Shown here: in pieces, positions 10,144-24,600 of the stretch
Position numbering within the stretch: position 1 is the first letter of the stretch
Layout: each line of letters begins with the position of its first letter
NCBI RefSeq assembly: GCF_964355755.1
Contig: NC_092670.1
Coordinates: forward strand, 5,481,001 to 5,545,000
From: Antedon mediterranea
Lineage: Eukaryota; Echinodermata; Crinoidea; Comatulida; Antedonidae
Length of the DNA stretch: 64,000 nt
Direction: 5' to 3'
Notes under the pieces: model-generated
Databases searched by the model: none
Told to the model about the DNA's origin: nothing
Seen by the model: only the letters and a program-made list of their open reading frames with translations
Made by a program: the position numbers and the translations under genes

Positions 10144-12593
10144 CTTTAGAAAGATGAGAAAAACATAAATTATGTAATCAATACCAATACTATACTAATT
10201 CACTTTATTGTGATAGAGTCCAACTGTAGGTTATTTGGATACATTTTTCGACAAGAGGGAACATTTTATGATGTTCAGAAAAAGAGTGTATGGATAGGCT
10301 AACGGATAGCTACCATAAATAATTATCTTACGTTTGTCGATGTTACGCGCACTTTTAGTTTCAGATTTTGTATGAATGTTTATATGTCATTTTTGGAAAT
10401 TGTCTAGGTCAATCTAGAATACAATATATACCTGGCATATAGGCCTACCATAGGAATACATTTGGCTACTGAATAACAAATCACCTTTTTCGTCAGCAAC
10501 AAGTGTAAATTAACAGGTAGTCATTCTTCACAAATATTTTACCTACAACAACACAGATAATACCACGTGTGGGCGAAGCATAACAATACTTTCTTTTGTC
10601 ATGATACGCTTCAATTGTCAACTATAAAGTGTACAACCCCCGACATGCAAAAGAAAGTAAACAGCACTGTGGTTTCGGATAAGTTCTCAGATCGAATCTA
10701 GAGAATATCTGATCAGACTGCTATAAAACTTAGTCAATTTATTGAACCTCATGACGATATCTAAAAAAAATAATTACCATTTCACAACACGATGATTCTA
10801 AATAGACTGTGATAACATAGCATTTCTATGATAGGCGTACAGCTACGAATGGTTAAAATACCACGGACGACGTCATAGTTGAATATACCACCGTTCTGTT
10901 TAAATACCATCGATCTCTCCCCTTCTCTCTCACAAGATACAAAAAGGAGGGCGCTTTAACTTGTCATCAACATTCAAACTACTATTTTCTAATTTTGATC
11001 AGTTTAAATAAAAGAAATATTCCAATAGAAAAGAAATGATTTTTAAACATGAGTTATTCAACATTGCACCGTCTTAAATGATAACTGAGATTTTTTAAGA
11101 TGATTTTATACTCGTAAAGAAAACATTTTATGTTATATTACATGTAAGTTTCACCAAAATAAATCACAAAAACAGATTATTTTAGGCCTACCTGAAAACC
11201 CATAATCTAATGAAGAAGAAATATATTCAATCTGCCAGAGACAACATGTCGTTTATGTTGTCTTTTCATAATTGAAAAACTCCAAGAATTGTTTTCTTTT
11301 TTATTTGTTACACACTTTAGAGTTGTCGTATCTTATTGATTATTATTGGCATGCATGGTTTTTTTTTTTGTATGAGCATGGATTAAAGAATATTCTATTC
11401 TTTAATCCATGGTATGAGTCAGTACATAAATTTTCTTTCATTTCGTTTCGTGCAAAACCACATAATTCAAGAAACAAATCAACACTGCGCCCTCACACAG
11501 TTATGTAGTAGCAAGAAGGAAAAAGTATGGTGAGATGTTACGTGTTGTTTTGATTCCAGCTGTGCTCGTATCTATTTTATAGAACTTTCAGAATGATTTT
11601 ATTACATGAAAAGAGAATGGTAATTATATTCAATAATTATATAATAGTGTATATGCATTTTTTACTGCTAGAAATGTTTGGAAGACATAAAAATATGCTC
11701 TATTTCGAGATGTAGTAGTAGCCTAGCTAGGCCGGCTAGAGAGTAGGCCTAGCTAGGCCTAGGCTAGGTTAGATATGCTCTAGCTAGGCCTGGTAGAGCT
11801 AGCCAACCTACCTAGTCAACCAAATCCGGGACGATTCGGCCCGGGTTGAGTCGGCCCAGGTTTGGTGGGATGATTTTTTTAGCCGTAAACGTCCCGTCCC
11901 ACCTTTAGGCCAAACTATGGTTGTTATTATACATTTTTTATAATGACACTTTGTAATTGTTTTTTTTTTAGATTTTCATTCTTCTGTTTTTGTATGTGTC
12001 GGAGGAAACATAATTATGTATATTTTATATGCAAATGACAATAAATGGAAGTAATTTTCCACTGATGAATAAAGTTAAAAGTTTTGCTTGCAATCGTAAT
12101 TTCAGAATTGAATACGTTTGATCATCATAATCTAGTATTCATCCGTGTCTCTTGTCTTGTCTACTGTATGTATCCTCAGAAGTCAACTAAGAGTCTGAAC
12201 TTGATTAGTTTTAACTATTTTTTAGCCCTTCCCTTGATATAATTATTATTATTTGTATATTACAATGTTTATAATTTATATTTATGGGTAAATAAAGAAA
12301 GAAAAGAAAGAGTCGCTACCGATGCTTTTTTGTTAGTCACTCAGTCACTTAAAAATTGAAAAACTAACCTAGTAGTAGTAGTAGACCTAGAGACTAAATT
12401 ATAGTATGTTATCCATACTTTTAAAGCCATACTTCCTACTACTACTAGCTTGTTATCTGTACTGTATCAAATCACTGACTGAAAACATTTGTATGAAATC
12501 TTGATTAATACATCATATTTTAATTTATACTAATATTTTATTAATACCACTTTTCAGAAAAATATTTATTGAACAACTTTACAGAAGACTAAG
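10144..12593. other. Intergenic/5' regulatory region, no gene supported
   Basis: The missing first exon of the sialyltransferase and the promoters of both flanking divergent genes should lie here, but I could not place them. AT-rich low-complexity sequence dominates. A TAGGCCTA-rich cluster lies at 11718-11800, and an inverted pair of (TAG)n/(CTA)n tracts at 12370-12448 could form a hairpin. Confidence 0.4.
11718..11800. repeat. Dense cluster of AGGCCTA/CTAGGC palindromes
   Basis: About 80 bp consist almost entirely of overlapping GCCTAG, CTAGGC and TAGGCCTA words. The same palindrome is scattered singly through much of the window (for example 130s, 1320s, 3660, 3840, 9960, 10440), but this is its densest cluster. 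Confidence 0.6.
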
Positions 12594-12699
12594 ATGTGTT
12601 GTATGGCTACTATGGTGACTATCAACTGGTCATCATCAACTTCTATTAACATGTACAAATTATACTTGGTGCTTTCATTAGTTATTTTTTATAAACCAG
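12594..12699 (+). CDS. KIAA0319: KIAA0319-like exon 1: signal peptide
   Basis: The exon reads MCCMATMVTINWSSSTSI, then a hydrophobic core YKLYLVLSLVIFYKP, with donor CCAG|GTAAGT. Three in-frame ATGs are clustered (12594, 12603, 12612) and a fourth lies at 12651. The last gives the most typical short signal peptide, so the true start is uncertain. Confidence 0.7.
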
Positions 12700-15600
12700 G
12701 TAAGTGTTTGTTTATTTGTAAATAAACGATTATAATGTATAATTAAAAATATTAAATAAACACAATTACCGTTCTGGATTTCCTATAAATGTTCAACTTT
12801 GAATTAGGTAAATATTCATAAAAAATTAGTAAAATAATAAAAAGTGGTCTTTTTGCCTCCAAAATTGAATGGAGTTTTCTGTGACCAATCTATACACAGT
12901 TTAAATTTGGTAAAGATTTGTCTTTTAATTTAAATGTTATTCTGCTACAGTAAAACTAACACACACACAAACATACACAACAAATATTACAGACAAAAAG
13001 ATAGGCAAAGGTATGAAATAACAATTGGAAACGTCTAGTAGTGTAAAGGTGTGATAATATTAATTCTGTGCAAATGCAGTATAAAATATATTTTATTACA
13101 CTAATAATAATATAATTATAATAAAATAATAAAATAGACCTTTGTACACTATGAACAGAAAGTAAAAATGTTTTTTACTGCTAATGTGAAGAATGATCAG
13201 TGAATGAAAGCAAACTAATTTAATTCAATGTGCAGTACATTTTGAGAAGGGAAATTTGGAAGTTGTTTTTTTACCCACAACTTTTCAAATCACTAGCCAA
13301 GCACTAAGGTCGTGTTCGTACGGTGGTTAAAATAAGCGCTTAATTTCACCCATGCCTCGGGTTATAAATTGAGCGTTGTTCGTACTTGAAATATTTAACC
13401 GCTTAAATGCTTAATCGACGAATCACAAACCGGAAATTACGTTTTAAGGTCAGTTGTCTTTACAACCTACGACCCCATTTTCGCACGCTAGTTTCGTGTT
13501 GTATATTTTTTACTCGCGATCTTTCTTTACAATAACAATTACAGTACTTGCTACCTTTTACACTGCTTATCCTTGCGACAAACCTTATGCCTCTTAACGC
13601 CGATAATCCTGCCGAAATATGCCTTCTCCTGACGACCATTATTTTACTCATTGACGAAGAATTTGAGCCCAATGTTACACGACGGAAACACCACCGACCA
13701 GCGGCTCCCCGACCAGCTAGGCCTACTAAGCGGTCTACACCAACAAGGACAGCACCAGCTGACGATCGCTCTCGAAGCGTGTATGGAAGAGCTTCGTAGG
13801 AGAAATGACGGGCCTAGGCAGCGAACGTTTGTCAAAATTTGACACATTGCCTCTATCGGAGATTTATTATCCTCGAAGGCCGAGTATAATTGGATTATCG
13901 CTGAAATAACCTGCAAATTTGGTGAACATTTTACCTCGAATTTTTTGTAGCCTGAGGCAAAAGTTAATTGGGCCACGCGAACGGAAATCGGGAATAAGCT
14001 GGTATTTTCAACCCCTACGAACAGGCCCTTAGAGTACAGTACTACTGTAGCCCACTGGGTTTTATGCTTTACATGGCTAGTATATAGTGTTAAAGATTAA
14101 AAGAGTTGCCAGATGTTCTGTTCAACACAACACATTGGTCATGCACAATTTAATATAAATAATTGTCTTGGTGTACAATACAATTCAAAACAAATGGCTT
14201 AGTCAGATTTATTACTGCTGTAGGTTAGTATTAGTTTCAGAGCATATATAGATCACAATAATATGAATTTAAGTACTGTACTGTAAACATTTTACATGTG
14301 GGTGTTAGTGATTGTTGTCTTTGAATAAATACTGTACAGTCAATGTCAATACTGTCATTACATCACCTTGAGATAAACATCTGTGATATACCATTTTGTA
14401 CATTACACATTAATACTGTAGATTTAATGTGTAACTGCACAGGTCTACAGTACTGTACTGTCTGTTGACTGAGGGCCTGTTTCTGCTGAATACTGTAACT
14501 TCAAATAATGTTCACTTTGAGATTTACACTGTAAAAACAGATTTCTTCTGCATTTTGTTACCAAATTAATAGCATACTGTACGTTTTGAACTTTAGCTAA
14601 AGTTTAATAATAAAAAATAATAATTACTCTGCAATAATTACTTTGCACTCCTGAGGACGATCAAAGTACATTGATCGAAACGTCGAGAAACACTACAGTT
14701 CTTTTCAGAACTAATATACACCGCAAACTTTATATCAACATTCGATTTCGCCATGCAAACCTTCAAACAATATATTACTCTGCAATAAGCGACTTCGATA
14801 ACTAATCGGTTATTGTGTGTTTTTAATCATTATTTTGAGAATTTGTTACTGTTTTTCCTAAAACTTTAACAAAATATTTCACAGAATAAGATATTAAAGA
14901 CAACCGAAAAAATTGTGTGAAAGGGCCCAAAATAAGTTTGCAGGCAAACTTTAGATCTGATCATAGGCAGCACCCGTTTAAAAATTAAACAAATTTTAGA
15001 ATTCAAAATAAAGTTTTACCAAATTTTTGCAATTTTGTTTGGTTTCCTGCGAAAGAAATTGTAGGATTTAATTGTAGGTCTTAAATTGTTTATTTAAACT
15101 TCAAAAGATATGCTATCATTGATCAGTTAAAATAAATTAAAAATCACATGCAGTCAAACCTGATTGGGTTAGACATTTCCAAGTGCCTAGTTGTAAACAT
15201 GGACGACTGTAAATTAGATCTATGGTTGTAGTAAACAGTAAAGTTTAACATGTCATGTGTGTGAACGCACACTTGTGACTAATTCACGATTATATTGTGT
15301 TTACACTTGATATGTAAACAACCGAGTACTATTCTTTTACTATTTTAATCCATCATCTGTGTAAATTTGTGCACCATATTGTAGAATCATGACTTGATTT
15401 TGTAACAGCCATTCTTCCTTCAATAAAAGATTATTTTTGTCATAGGATACCAATAAATTATTGTATAAAATACTTTCAGTTATTTACAGTAGGACCTGTT
15501 CAGACTTACAGAGTTATGTTTTTGTATTGTACGTGGCGTACACAACTCCATAGAAACAGGAAAAGATTTGTTGTAGCCACTTCTTACGACACTGACCTTT

Positions 15601-18600
15601 CGTTCGTTATGACAGCTCAAGCTAAAAGAATAGTGTACAATGCTTACTGTATGATATGAAAGTCATGTATCAATGAGTTTGACCTCTAACCAATCAAATT
15701 TACTCTTGCATCAAATGTTTATTCCAAGCTGTTTTATACAAAGCGTTAGTTAATCATGTCTGAACAAAATGCAGTTACAGTAGATGCTAATTGTAATGTT
15801 TGCTTGTGATATGAAAGCATACCTTCATGGATCTGAATACTGTAATCAGATTTGCTTGTGTTTATTTAATTAACACGTTTGGGCACAATTCAAGGCCCTG
15901 GGTTCAAACCCTACCAAAAACCAATCTGTCTTTATTGTATTGTTTTTTTCTCATAAATATGCCAAACACCCACACAAGTTTTGAATGATGGGTTTTATAA
16001 CTTGTAATGACAAATCTAGAAAAAATAAAATCACAAATTATTTGTTCCATGAACTTCTAAGACTAGAGGGATGTTTTTAAAATTACATTTTGAGTTTTAA
16101 TAGTATGTTCTCACCTCAAAGATAAAAAGCCTATGTTGGTTTGTCCAGGTACTTAGCAGAACTCATAGACTACTACCAACACCACTTCTGGTGAAATTAT
16201 CAGTACTTTACTGAAAATTTAGCAATAATAAGCAATAAGCATCAATGTTGCACAAGTACAATGAGTGAAATCCCCCATTCATAACCCCACAATCTTTAGA
16301 TAAAGTAAGGTGATAAACGATTTCTTTAGAGTCCATTCAAACTGTATTGTGGTGAACTCTGATTTTAAATAGCCATGAATTCTATATTGATTGTTACTAA
16401 TCTGGCTATTGTTGTATTGCCGCCATTAAAGTAAAACTGGTGCATGGTTTGGACATTCTGTAGTTTTAAATCACTATCTCGAGAAATGCAGGTTTTAACA
16501 TGTTGAAGTCCTTTTAACTTAACTGTGTTGTATACATGTTTATAATTATATGTATTTTTACTTTTATTATTCATGGATGCATTGAGATATGATATGATAT
16601 AATATTTATGCCGCTGCATGTAACAGATGTGCAGTGAACTGTAAAGAAAACAGTTTATTCTCGCTAAATGTTCTGATGTTTGACTAGTTAAAATATTGAA
16701 TGAAAGTACAGATACCCTTTCCCCATACATACATTGTAAGGGTACAGAACTATACATACATTAGTGAAGAATATTACAGATACATTTGTAATGAAGTATA
16801 GTATCAATATTTTTAATATCAGTGATAAGGTATTGCAGTTCATGTGTCTATCTGTTTAAAACAAGAAATTTTAGGAATGAATTTGAGAATGAACTATACA
16901 CTTTTTTCAGGATCTGCACATTTGATTGATTGATTGAAATTGATTGATTGATTGATTGATTGAAATTTATATTTATACTGGGTAACCTCTTCAGTCAAAG
17001 ACTGGTCTCCCAGAGGGCCCAGTTGGTGACCAGTGTTTGTTTTATTTTGTTTGTTTTATCTTTATACTGGGTGACCTCTTCAGTCAAAGACTGATCTCCC
17101 AGAGGGCCCAGTTGGTGATCACTGGCTGTGATGTACTAATACACCGGGGTAACCCCCTACTCGTCTCGAAAGATGTACTAGGTTCTTTAAAGTGCACACG
17201 AGCAAGTTGTGTACACTGGACCTACGGTTTATAGTCCTTATCCGAGAAGACTCGTTCTACTGTACCACCAGAACCATGGAGTGAGTGAGCCTCGAACCCC
17301 TGCCGATGTTATGGCTACGTGATTACGGTTCCACTGTCTTAACCGCTCGGCCACTCACTCACTGTGGCTGTGATGTACTAATACACCGGGGTAACCCCCT
17401 ACTCGTCTCGAAAGATGTACTAGGTTCTTTAAAGTGCACACGAGCTAGATGTGTACACTGGACCTACGGTTTATAGTCCTTATCCGAGAAGACTCGTTCT
17501 ACCACCAGAACCATGGAGTGAGTGAGCCTCGAACCCCTGCCGATGTTATGGCTACGTAATTACGGTTCCACTGTCTTAACCGCTCGGCCACTCACTCACT
17601 CATTTTGTAATTTGCCAGTTATAGTATTCCAAAGTTTAAACTGTACTGTCTCCAAGTACAGTCTACAAAATTAGCAACGGTTCCCTTTCCTTGTTTTTGC
17701 TATGGACCATTTTGATGGTACCATTACCTACCACTCATTATGTTTCATAAAGATTTGCCTAAAACATTGACATAATGTAAACACTTTTAGTGTAGGGAGG
17801 CTATGTTGTGGTTTGGCAGATCCCTTTACTAATGTCTTATAAATTGCATACAACAAGCCATTATTACCTACATTACTGTACTAACTACACTGTACAAAGC
17901 AACGGTCAGTCAACGCCATATATGCATGGCGTATCGAATCCAACTCTTGCGCATTGCTTGTATCCTTAGGCAAGATACTTTACTTACGTTTGCTTCTCTC
18001 CACCCAGGTGTATAAATGGGAACCCGGTTAGATCAAGACACAATTGCACTGATTACTAGCTGCATTATGGGAGTATGTTTCCATACGTGTTTGATTTTTA
18101 AAAAAATGACTGGGGTAATAATGTTCAGTGCTTAGAGGTTTTACAACATTAGGCGCTATATAAGGACATTATTATTATTAATATTATATGTCATTCATTG
18201 ATAAATGTTTATTATGTACTTTTAACAGGTCCTGGACGAGGAGAATGTTCTGGAACCGAACCTTTAGCAGGCTATTCTCCAAAAGAAAGCAATTTAAATA
18301 CAATAATTAAGCAGCTGTCAGTTACCACAATGGATGAATGTATTACAGCGTGTTGTCAAGTTACGTCGTGCGATTTAGTTTGGATGTTGGACGGAGTTTG
18401 TTCTTCGGTAGCTTGCGCTTCGGTAGAGTCATGTGAGCCGGTTGAGGCTGCACCAAACCAAGTATCTATGATATCTGCTATTGAAAGAGAAAAGATAACA
18501 AGAGGTATTTCAATCATAGCTCAATAGCCGGTTTTTGTAACATTACAATCATAAATAACCTTATTTTTTGTATGCATAATTTGTTTAAGGTCTGCCCATT

Positions 18601-21600
18601 CATGGCCTAACTTAAGGTTCTTTGTAAATACTATGAAATATTATTATGTACAGTATTAATGTATTTATAAGCATTTAAATTTGCACATTGTGTTAAATTA
18701 GAGGTTAAGTCTACTTTTATTATTTTTACTTATGTCATGTTATTGTTAATATTAAAAATGTTTATTTGCCTGCCCATTTTGTACTTAGACATGTACACTG
18801 TATTTGTAAAAGGTTTACTTAAAATAGAGGCTTTATTTTTTATATTATCAAAAGAACTATACAAAATGTTCACAAAAAGAGTGAATACTGAATTACAATA
18901 CAAATGCATGCATGATTGAATTTTACTAACTAAAAGTTTCTCTGTGATAATGAACACTATTCCTACACAAGTAATGGTTTTTACATTTCATATAATTAAA
19001 TAAGCCTTGCTAGTCAATTATTAACAATCATATTGGATAAAGTTCTTGACTTTAAATCATAATCACTAGGTGTGCAATGAGGTCTATATTGATTAACCTT
19101 TGGAAACTGTGAAAATAACTCTTAAAATAATACAAATGTTAACTATTAGTATTATTTTAGAAACAGTAGTAAACAAGCTGACAAGCAGTATAGGCTACTC
19201 TATCTCAAATAAAGCTCCTAAATATAGTATACAGTATTTTTCTGCAAACAATGGAGCACAAAATCTTACTAAATAATTATATTTCGTGCCTACAGTAGCT
19301 TACAAGTTACATGGATAAACCGACAAATTCCATATTTTCTCGAAGAGCTAGATATACTCGGAAAATTAAGTAGAACATTCATTGAGCACCCCTCTCCATA
19401 AATGGTACAGTCCACATACCATGCCCTCAAGTGAGAGCATCCCCACAAACCAACATCATCATTTCTTTTCGAGAGTTTGTTGGTTTATCCATGGAGTAAT
19501 AATCCAGGTAAGCTAATTTATCCAGGTAAACTAGCAATTATAGACAACTAACACCATTTTAGGTTTGTGTAATTTATTGTTTTAGTGGACGTACTGTAGT
19601 ATACTGTAACTGTATGGTATGCTTTAATTTCAGAATCTTTGGAGGTAACGGGCAAACCTTGCAACGCCCGTCGACGGAACTCTTGTCCAATCAATGAAGT
19701 GTGCAATCATTCTAGTTCTTTTAAGGGCACTTGTGAGTGTAAAGAAGGATTTGCACGTGATAATGATGATAAGTGTATTGGTGAGAAAACAAAATCCATT
19801 AATAACATTTTTAGAGAATTTATGAAACTGAATGTAAATTAAACGTTATTTATCACAATTATAATTTATCCAGGTCCAGTACAAACCTCCCATTACGACC
19901 ACTCTTTAAAAAAAACTTTTTTTATTGTCTTTTCTATAAATCAGTTCTCTCAGCTGAACCTTTCGTAAATGGCCACCTCTCTCAGTAGACTTCTGTAGCT
20001 GCAGTAAATTAAATCACATTACTGCAGTAGTTCATACATTGTATACCTTTTTAAATTGTTTAGAGGTGTAATAAACTATTAAAGATAATGTAATCACAAA
20101 CCAAAATGACAAAATAAAATGTTTTTATTTTTAAGAAGCCATTTAATCATTATAACCCTAGTATTTAGGAGACACACAGGACCCAATTAAATTTCCCAAT
20201 AATAGGTGTAAAGCGTAGTGTTAACATATTTCTCCTCGTTCATTTAATGGAAAACTTCCCCCAGGGGGTGATGTACCCCTCCCCCGAATAGTAATGTCCC
20301 AAAAGAGTGGTTCTACTGTGACAATAATATATACAAATGTTATTAGTATTTTTTCATGAAAAATAATTTAGAATAATTGCACAATTTTAAACTCTTGTAT
20401 TCTGAAATAAATACCTACTCAATAGACTTTTTAATGCTAATATATTTTTGTCTTTGAAATAAAATAAATAATTTATACAACCTTATTTAACTTTAATACT
20501 ACTCTGAATCAGTATGAAATATTGAAATAGTCTCTGACTTATTACCAAAAAGGTCATGATGAGGTTGTTACTATTACAACAATATTTTAATTTTCCATGA
20601 CAGAAGAATACATGTAAATAATAAATGAGTTTAGAAAGCCAGTTTATAAATCAATATTTACACTGTAGTGTAATCCTAGCCATACTATTGCCAATGGTTT
20701 GAGACTCACTTACTCCAGGGTGCTGGTGGTCTAATGATTATTAAACTGTATGTTTTGTGTACACAACATGCTTGTGTGCGCAAGTCGTTCAAGACAAGTA
20801 GGGTGTACCCGGTTGTACTATAACTCACACTGCCACTGTTAGTGGACAGACGTAAGATGGCCTGAAGTGGCTCACTGACAAATGGACATTTTATTTTTCA
20901 AAACCAAATTAAAATGTTTTAAAATGTTGTTAAATAACGGGTGCCTTAACTGAGACTCAACATAGTAGAACCCTGATTACCGTCGGAACCCCCCAACAAA
21001 GTACACAGAACCAATGAGGTCTTTTAATGAAGGAATACCAATATTATTTTTTCATGATTCAGCTTCTGAAAATAGTGTCGTTGAATGTATAATTATGTTA
21101 TAAATATATTATACATTTGCATGTGTTTTTATTTTTTTTGCATGTGTTTAATTTTTTTTTGCGTGTGTTTTTATTTTTTTGCATGTGTTTTATTTTTTTT
21201 GCGTGTGTTTTTATTTTTTTTTGCATTTTTTTTTTTTTTGGCATGTTTTTTTTAATTCATAAAATCGTAATCGTAATCACCTTTTTTATAACATCTTTTT
21301 TGACAATTAAGTCATGTTTTCTAAATTGTTTGTTTTTAACTTTAAAATTCACTGCCTGAGTTTTTTTTCTATGCTTGCTGCATGCCTTTGATATCTTAAT
21401 TACTTCACCAGGGAATTGATATTCAGTAGTAATATTCTACCCCGTGACAGTTGTACGTTTCCAATCTCGTTTAACATTGAAAGTAATGATCATTTAGATA
21501 TATTAGCTTTCGTCTTGAATTTCTCAAACTTAAGCAGTATAATATCTATGTGTTTTGGAAACGTACTGTAGATAGCGTTTGCTTGTAAGACATACTAATG

Positions 21601-24600
21601 AACCATAAATCAGACATGACACAGTTAGATTTAGAATATACAGTGTAAACAAGCTGATGAGCAAATGTAGTTTACACACGTTCGTAGCATGCATAACTAC
21701 TACTGAATTGAAATATAATACGTGAAGTGACACAGTTTTTTTTTTCTCTTCGGTCACCTTACATTTAGAATCTTTATGTTCACTGATCAAAATTAAAATC
21801 AAAACTAATTTTACATCGTTTTTGTGTGCTGCGCCTCCTTTGTTTAAATTGGCTTGTTTTGATTTTTGCATAATTATTAACAAACAATCATTGTTATCAA
21901 TAATGTTTAAATTGAATTTTAATATTATATTAAAAAATAATGCAATCTTTAATTAAATTCCTATCTACGTTTAGCTAATGATAAGAATGAAAATTTAAAG
22001 CATCAAATAAAAAAAAATATATTAACTATTTTAACATTGAATTAGAAGGTTACATGTTGTTAATGCAATGTATAGGAATGATAAATTAATTTAGCTAACA
22101 AATTATCAGAACTTAAAATATTTTTTATCGTAATGCATCACATTTGCATATATACACTATTAACCAAATTTGCATTTTATTTGCATAATTATTAACCTGC
22201 ATTTTTTAATCTATTAAAATCTTGCATGAATAATAATGCATCATTTGCATCTCATTTGCATGTGATCATCTCATTACATCACCAGACTTGTGGCAAATTG
22301 ACTATACTAATTTGAATGAGGATTATTCAACTACAAATGAGGATGAAAATGTGGACGGACTGGCGGATTTTCTAGGAGGGAAATGTGATACCACCAGTGA
22401 TTGCAAACCCTACGAATACTGTGAACATTTTCTAAACATAGGTTTTTGCCTAAAATGCCAAGATAAATCATGTAATTCCATAGGAGGTTCCAACAAAGGT
22501 TGCCATTTTTGCTTTTCATTTCATAAATTTCAAAGTATAGCTGAAAAAACGTGTATGCATTAATACATTTTATGCATTTCCATGAAAATAGAAACATATT
22601 TTTACAATACACAGTAGGCCTACCATACTGATTCACATGCAAGCCTGCCTATGCTATCAAACCCTCTCCCAAAATGGTTTATGCATGTCACCCTATTATA
22701 GACTCTTTTTTTATGTTGAATAGTGGTACATAGTAAATCAGTATGGTACTGTAGGCTTTTGAGACCATAATATGAATGTGAAGGCATCATCAATGGCATG
22801 TGCTATGTTCATTTGCATTTTCTGTTGCATGATTTTTTTTAGCTTCTAAACTAAACTTGTTCTTGCTTTTATTTTAAATTATTTTTTTTTATCTACAAAG
22901 TTAACAAGTTTATTTACTAATATTTTTGTCTGAATTTTTTCTGTACAAACTTTTTATTTACAGAATCAGAGGAGATAACCACATCGGTAGATGTTATAAA
23001 TTTAAATGCTCCAGAGAAGGAAGATAACTCAACAAATTCTAGTAATGTAACAAATACTTTAAATAGTACAGCTTCACAGTCTTCTGTTCTGGGAAATAAT
23101 AGTGCAATTCACAACAACACCAATGCTTCCAGTGTTGCAAGTAGCCCTACAGATAAACCTGTTTTAATAACTACAAATGATACATCTGAAGATGAACATG
23201 GTAAGTTTTAAAATCAAATATCCTTAATTAAGTTAATTTTGTCGATTTGTATAGCGATTTTAACAGCAGATTGTCCTAAAACGTATAGAATAAAAGGAGA
23301 TTGAAAAGGAACACAGATTGTGTGTTTAATGGTTTTATAATCATAGAAATGGGAAGATTGTTCCTGAACAGCAGTTTGATGACTAAATAGGGCTAATGTG
23401 TGTTTGAACGTTGTTTACAACAATATACAAAGGCATAACAACAATACTGTGGTAAAAATAATTATTGAAATACTTGTAGATTTGCCAAAATTAGAGAAGA
23501 AAGGATACAATGCATCAACACCAGTCACACCTACTACGAATCAACCTAACCATGCAACCACAGTTGTACTTCCTACTACAGTAGCACCAAGTAAGATAAC
23601 CACCTGTATGCTAATTTATAATGATATGCATTTGTTACTGAAATTTATAGAAAATTGCATTGTATTATGCAAATTAATAGGGACTTTTCGATTTTAGTGA
23701 ACATGCAGAAGATCATGTCCACACGGGTTGTAGTTACCCAGATATATGAACGTTATTCAAATGATCCTATGATAATTTTGTTGTGCAAATTACATGTGCA
23801 GTGTAGTTTATGCTAATTATCTTTATGCTAATGAAATTTACATATATTCTAATTTGTTGTATAGTGAAATCATTAGCAGTTTCTGCTGGAGAAAACAAAG
23901 TCTTGCAACTTCCAGATCAGACCAGTGTTAGCATCTATGCCTTTGTCATTCCTGACAAGCCTCCGGAAGGATTAGAGTATAGTTTTGAATGGAACTTAAT
24001 TGAAAGTCCTGATGAGCACGGAGGAGAAATTACTGGCATGCACACTAACTCAATCACTCTAACTGGGGTAAGAAGATTATAAATAAGAACCACTCATGAC
24101 CTTCCAAGTAAATAATTGAAATAAATGACGTGAAGAACAGTTCTCTAGATCTGATACAACCAATCTTTATGGTTTGTTCATGACCTGGTCTTCTCTTTTC
24201 TCCCTGCCAGCCTTCCTCCACTTTCCACTGTCATTTCTATGTTCAATGAAAATTTTAATAACCCAACAAACCAACATTGCTACTTCTAGAGGGTGTTTAT
24301 CACCATTTCCCTGGTAACACATACCTTTAAATTATGAATAACTTTTAATGTCCTCTTTTTAATTAACTTGTTTTATTATTAAATTATTTTGCTTTTCTTG
24401 TAGTTGACTGCTGGTCTTTATATGTTTAAAGTTGAGGTCACGACTGGAAGGTCACAAGGTGAAGCCTTTGTCAATGTGACAGTTCTACCACCCCCTAGAG
24501 TTAACCAGAAACCTCATGCAGTAATCGAACCAGCTTTGCAGGAGGTTACATTGCCCGTGCTTCCAAATGCAGACACCGTCCTTGATGGCTCAGGTAAATT

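Larger units (their letters stand above)
12700..18228. other. Intron 1 of the KIAA0319-like gene
   Basis: This 5.5-kb intron holds the TIR element, the Penelope-like remnant, the tandem tRNA-derived repeat and a SINE described separately. The remaining parts (14030-14640, 14790-16910, 17605-17895) show no gene. A box-B-like GGGTTCAAACCCT occurs at 15900-15912, possibly from another decayed SINE. Confidence 0.6.

Noticed and set aside
15890-15930. Box-B-like GGGTTCAAACCC as a tRNA gene
   Set aside because: No matching box A or cloverleaf could be seen.
17284-17361. Possible functional tRNA-Ser/Leu gene on the minus strand
   Set aside because: A and B boxes are present but acceptor and T stems do not pair cleanly and there is no convincing anticodon arm.
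17037-17476. Two ORFs sharing CDVLIHRGNPLLVSKDV
   Set aside because: The shared peptide comes from the tandem tRNA-derived repeat; the same DNA reads as pol III-type boxes on the other strand.
21117-21359. Phe/Cys-rich ORF
   Set aside because: Translation of a T-rich minisatellite.
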